NCBI GenBank assembly: GCA_030838815.1
Contig: JAUZEX010000766.1
Location: 1-8,466 of the forward strand
Direction: 5' to 3'
Length of the DNA stretch: 8,466 bases
Source of the DNA: Actinomycetota bacterium
GTDB lineage: Bacteria > Actinomycetota > Acidimicrobiia > IMCC26256 > BP-133
Position 1 is the stretch's first letter. Each line of letters opens with the position of its first letter. A program made the translations under genes and the position numbers. This document shows, piece by piece, positions 6,371 to 8,466 of the stretch. The notes under the pieces were generated by a model, which made no database searches, was not told the origin of the DNA, and was given only the letters and a program-made list of their open reading frames with translations.

Positions 6371-7336
6371 TCAGGCGCGCGCGGTGAGGGTCTCGAGGCC
6401 GAGGAAGTCCTGCGTCTCCCCCATGCCCGTCCGCCCCTCCTGGTCCTCCCAGCGCATCAGGGCGTTGAAGCCGACGACGTTGGGCCAGGCCTGCCAGGGG
6501 AAGGCGGTCAGCGCCTGCCCCCGGAAGTTCCAGGTCCGGTCGCGCTTGTCCGTCACCTCCAGGACCTTCTCCTCCGGGTACCAGCCGGATCGGACCGTCT
6601 TGCCCGTCCCCGCCTTGAGGCCGTACACCTCGCCGCCCTCGAGCACGTAGCCGTGCGTCAGCCGGAGCGTCTCGCCGCCCGAGGCGGCGTCGAAGTCGAA
6701 GATGGCGTGCATGGCCAGGTCGTCGGAGAAGTGGGCGTGCAGCCAGCTCATGGTGTGGGCATGGCGCTCGCTGCGGGGCCCCCAGCTGTGGTCCCAGGTC
6801 GAGACGCAGCGGAACGGGTGTCGGCTCCCGCGCAGGACGACCTCGCCCTCGAAGACGCCGGTCTGGTCGAAGTGGCCGTTGTAGGCCGTGCCCCAGGCGA
6901 AGTCGGAGCCGTCGGCGGCCGCCGCCACCATCGGGTCCTGCTCGGGGTCGTGGATGTCGAAGGCCGGCATGAGCGACCGGTAGTGGAAGTGGATCTCCGT
7001 TCCGTCCCCGTCGGAGAAGTCGACCTCGTATTCCATGTTCGGCTCGATGGCCCGCACCGCCAGACCGTTGGCCAGCCGGTAGTCGCACAGGTCGAAGTCG
7101 GGGCCCATCGGGAGGTGCATCTGGAAGTCGCAGTAGTCGGCGTCCCAGGGCGCCCGGACGCGCCGGGAGTTCATACAGATCGTGGACAGCCCCACCCCGA
7201 GGTTGGCCCGGAACAGCGTGTACACGCCGCAGTTGAGCTCCAGCTCGGGGACGTAGAACCCGAAGAAGTTCGTCTCCGCCCAGGTCGGGTCGTCCGACGT
7301 GGGCCGGTGCAGAGAGGCGTCGGCGGCGGTAATCAT
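6371..7336 (-). CDS. Lipocalin/calycin-like protein with WDHSWGPR motif
   Basis: This 321-residue protein is the first gene of the - strand run. It looks rich in beta strands, with many aromatic and acidic residues and no signal peptide or membrane segment. Signature-like stretches are AYNGHFDQTGVFEGEV (151-166), STWDHSWGPRSERH (179-192), LTHGYVLEGGEVYGL (226-240) and GMGETQDFLGLE (304-315). The DHSWGPR motif is, from memory, typical of an actinobacterial/proteobacterial DUF family (of the DUF7064/7065 sort) related in fold to AttH/CrtC-type double-calycin proteins. Some distant relatives act on hydrophobic substrates (carotenoid hydratase, tocopherol cyclase). An enzymatic or ligand-binding role here is unproven. 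The ATG at 7336 has AAGGA 7 nt upstream. The HAD gene follows after 5 nt. Placement at the head of a BMC operon suggests a role in substrate handling. Confidence 0.82.
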   Translation of the reverse strand: MITAADASLHRPTSDDPTWAETNFFGFYVPELELNCGVYTLFRANLGVGLSTICMNSRRVRAPWDADYCDFQMHLPMGPDFDLCDYRLANGLAVRAIEPNMEYEVDFSDGDGTEIHFHYRSLMPAFDIHDPEQDPMVAAAADGSDFAWGTAYNGHFDQTGVFEGEVVLRGSRHPFRCVSTWDHSWGPRSERHAHTMSWLHAHFSDDLAMHAIFDFDAASGGETLRLTHGYVLEGGEVYGLKAGTGKTVRSGWYPEEKVLEVTDKRDRTWNFRGQALTAFPWQAWPNVVGFNALMRWEDQEGRTGMGETQDFLGLETLTARA

Positions 7337-7403
7337 GCGGTCATCCTTGGTCGCCGGGAATCGCCCGGGCCACAGCCTCGGAGGACAGACGCCCGTGGTG
7401 ATC

Positions 7404-7420
7404 TTGTCTCCCGAAGACAA
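7404..7420. promoter_or_regulatory. Inverted repeat, candidate operator
   Basis: TTGTCT-CCCGA-AGACAA has two perfect 6-bp arms with a 5-nt spacer, in the middle of the divergent region. No T-run follows, so it is not an intrinsic terminator. Its size and place fit a dimeric repressor or activator site. No regulator in the window can be assigned to it with confidence; the winged-helix protein at 2866-3459 is one possibility. Confidence 0.45.
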
Positions 7421-7470
7421 AGGCGCCCCGCCAGGAGACCCGTACGGTGACCCCGGTCGGGTATCGGATG

Positions 7471-7476
7471 AGGAGG
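7471..7476 (+). promoter_or_regulatory. Shine-Dalgarno site of BMC-P
   Basis: AGGAGG lies 5 nt upstream of the ATG at 7482, which fixes this start against longer in-frame readings from further upstream. Confidence 0.8.
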
Positions 7477-7481
7477 GGACG

Positions 7482-7781
7482 ATGCGGCTCGCAAAGGTCG
7501 TCGGCCAGGTCGTCGCCACCGTAAAGGAGCCCGGCCTGGACGGCTTCAAGATCCTGCTGGTCGAGGACCTCGACGCCACGGATCCCGACAAGGGGACGTT
7601 CGACGCCGAGGCCTACCCCGCCATCGACGTGGTGGGGGCCGGGGAGGGCGAGGTCGTCCTGGTGACGGCCGGCAGCGCGGCCCGGGTCCCGTCCGCCAGC
7701 GCGCGGACAGCCACCGACGCCGCCGTGGTGGCCATCGTCGACACGGTGATCGTGGGCGGCGAGGTCACGTTCAAGAAGTAA
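7482..7781 (+). CDS. BMC-P pentameric vertex protein (EutN/CcmL family)
   Basis: This 99-residue protein is full length for the EutN/CcmL/PduN family, which forms pentamers that cap the vertices of microcompartment shells. Visible family features are the opening strand MRLAKVVGQVVATVKEPGL (1-19), GFKILLVEDL (21-30), AIDVVGAGEGEVVLVTAGSA (47-66) and the closing TDAAVVAIVDTVIVGG (78-93). Position 47-66 holds the typical GAG-E-VLV-GS-A pattern of the small beta barrel. It is the first gene of the + strand run, 77 nt before a BMC-H gene. Only one BMC-P gene is seen; others may lie beyond the window. The call is very secure. Confidence 0.97.
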   Translation: MRLAKVVGQVVATVKEPGLDGFKILLVEDLDATDPDKGTFDAEAYPAIDVVGAGEGEVVLVTAGSAARVPSASARTATDAAVVAIVDTVIVGGEVTFKK

Positions 7782-7858
7782 CTGGCAAACGAATCGCCAA
7801 GAAGTGAGGTGTATGCGTGACGCAGGTCATCAGCCGCGAGAGGAAGGAAGCAGCCGCC

Positions 7859-8179
7859 ATGCCCACTGACGGGAACGGGAACGGACGGGTCCCCAGCGGA
7901 GCCCTCGGTCTCATCGAGACCCGCGGCCTCGTCGGGGCGATCGAAGCCGCCGACGCCATGATCAAGGCCGCCAACGTCCGCCTCGTCGGGCGGGAGCAGA
8001 TCGGCGGCGGTCTCGTCACGGTCATGGTCCGGGGCGACGTGGGCGCCGTCAAGGCCGCCACCGACGCCGGGGCCGTCGCCGCCGGCAAGGTCGGCGAGGT
8101 CATCTCGGTGCACGTGATCCCGCGGCCCCACGACGAGGTCGAGCTGATCCTCGGCGACAGCGTTCCCGCCAAGGTGTAG
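7859..8179 (+). CDS. BMC-H hexameric microcompartment shell protein (copy 2)
   Basis: This 106-residue single-BMC-domain protein has all the family marks: GALGLIET (14-21), EAADAMIKAANV (29-40) with edge Lys36, the pore loop QIGGG (47-51), RGDVGAVKAATDAG (58-71) and HVIPRPHDEV (85-94) with edge Arg89. It is closer to PduA-type sequences than copy 1. The pore Ser of PduA-like proteins is again Gly. I chose the ATG at 7859 because the conserved domain begins 13 residues later; AAGGA stands 10 nt upstream. A GTG at 7817 (GAGGTG 5 nt upstream) would add 14 mostly charged residues and cannot be excluded. The gene ends 3 nt before the aldehyde dehydrogenase start, so the two are surely co-translated. 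The Gly/Asn-rich N-terminus (DGNGNG) is longer than in copy 1. Confidence 0.96.
   Translation: MPTDGNGNGRVPSGALGLIETRGLVGAIEAADAMIKAANVRLVGREQIGGGLVTVMVRGDVGAVKAATDAGAVAAGKVGEVISVHVIPRPHDEVELILGDSVPAKV
8171..8176 (+). promoter_or_regulatory. Shine-Dalgarno site of the aldehyde dehydrogenase
   Basis: AAGGTG lies inside the last codons of BMC-H copy 2, 6 nt before the TTG at 8183. Because the TAG stop of BMC-H at 8177 is in the same frame, TTG 8183 is the first usable start codon. Confidence 0.6.
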
Positions 8180-8182
8180 GCC

Positions 8183-8466
8183 TTGGCCACCATCACGCTG
8201 GACGCCGACCTGGCCGCCCTGGCCGAGGCCCGGTCCAAAGCGCGGCGCGCCCGGGAGGCCTTCGACGCCCTGCACGCCGGGCCGGGAGGCGGGGCCGACC
8301 AGGAGCGGCTCGACGGGATGGTCCGGGCCATGGCCCGGGCCGGCACCGACGCCGCTCCCGAGTTGGCCCGGATGGCCGTGGACGAGACCGGCTACGGCGT
8401 CTACGAGGACAAAATCGTCAAGAACCGCTACAACACCACGTTCGTCGCCCGCTACATGCTCCGCCA
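8183..8466 (+). CDS. BMC-type CoA-acylating aldehyde dehydrogenase, N-terminal part (runs off the window)
   Basis: Only the first 94 residues are seen. RSKARRAREAF (18-27), RLDGMVRAMARAG (42-54), LARMAVDETGYG (61-72) and VYEDKIVKNRYNTTF (73-87) match the start of the PduP/EutE-like family of microcompartment aldehyde dehydrogenases. In those enzymes the ETG.G...DKI.KN motif follows a helical N-terminus. The family converts an aldehyde plus CoA and NAD+ into acyl-CoA inside the shell; the catalytic Cys lies beyond the window. The start is a TTG, forced by an in-frame stop two codons upstream. The gene begins 3 nt after BMC-H copy 2. The first helix, LDADLAALAEARSKARRA, is amphipathic and could double as a targeting helix, but it is also part of the normal fold. 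Substrate chain length cannot be told. Confidence 0.92.
   Translation, partial: MATITLDADLAALAEARSKARRAREAFDALHAGPGGGADQERLDGMVRAMARAGTDAAPELARMAVDETGYGVYEDKIVKNRYNTTFVARYMLR

Larger units (their letters stand above)
7337..7481. promoter_or_regulatory. Divergent promoter region between the two BMC gene runs
   Basis: This 145-bp stretch separates the first gene of the - run (start 7336) from BMC-P on the + strand (start 7482). It must hold promoters for both directions. No convincing -35/-10 pair is visible; TACGGT at 7443-7448 could be a -10 box for the + strand. A single 17-bp inverted repeat lies near the middle and could serve both promoters. Confidence 0.6.

Noticed and set aside
7404..7422. 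The divergent-region inverted repeat as an intrinsic terminator
   Set aside because: There is no T-run on either strand and it lies between divergent starts, so an operator fits better.
7813..7869. Possible 18-codon leader ORF overlapping the BMC-H copy 2 start
   Set aside because: It has a weak SD spacing and no recognisable attenuator or regulatory peptide; more likely chance.
7613..8346. - strand open frames across BMC-P and BMC-H copy 2
   Set aside because: They are shadows of two unmistakable shell genes, with no motifs of their own.

Overview
The window is very GC-rich, uses GTG and TTG starts and strong Shine-Dalgarno sites, and pairs a winged-helix/helical protein with a PPDK-like protein. 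This suggests a high-GC actinobacterium; genus cannot be given. It holds the core of a bacterial microcompartment (BMC, metabolosome) locus: two hexamer shell proteins (BMC-H), one pentamer vertex protein (BMC-P) and the N-terminus of a BMC-type aldehyde dehydrogenase. No RNA gene, CRISPR array, transposon or integrase is visible.

Layout. Two divergent gene runs start from a 145-bp region (7337-7481) that holds a 17-bp inverted repeat. The + run reads BMC-P (7482-7781), BMC-H (7859-8179), then aldehyde dehydrogenase (8183 to the window edge, cut off). The - run reads, in transcription order: a lipocalin/calycin-like protein with a WDHSWGPR motif (7336-6371); a HAD-family phosphatase with a long Pro/Ala linker and amphipathic C-terminal helices resembling BMC encapsulation peptides (6365-5349); a stand-alone PEP-utilizer 'swivelling' phosphohistidine domain (5339-4920); an unrecognised 474-residue protein (4906-3482); a winged-helix/helical protein (3459-2866); a PPDK-like protein (2837-306); and a second BMC-H gene (300-10). 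Gaps in the - run are 5-28 nt, and several stop codons lie inside the next gene's Shine-Dalgarno site, so it looks like one tightly coupled operon.

How the genes may work together. The aldehyde dehydrogenase and shell proteins are standard metabolosome parts, but no usual signature enzyme (diol dehydratase, ethanolamine lyase, glycyl-radical enzyme, aldolase) is present here. In its place are ATP-driven phosphohistidine parts. The PPDK-like protein keeps the ATP-grasp domain and the catalytic His, while its C-terminal PEP/pyruvate domain has lost the residues needed for PEP chemistry. A second phosphohistidine domain is encoded as a separate protein. My inference is that this machinery phosphorylates something other than pyruvate, perhaps with the unknown 474-residue protein as acceptor-binding partner. 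The HAD phosphatase would act inside or on the shell, and the dehydrogenase would handle an aldehyde intermediate. The substrate is unknown, and the system does not match any BMC type I can name with confidence.
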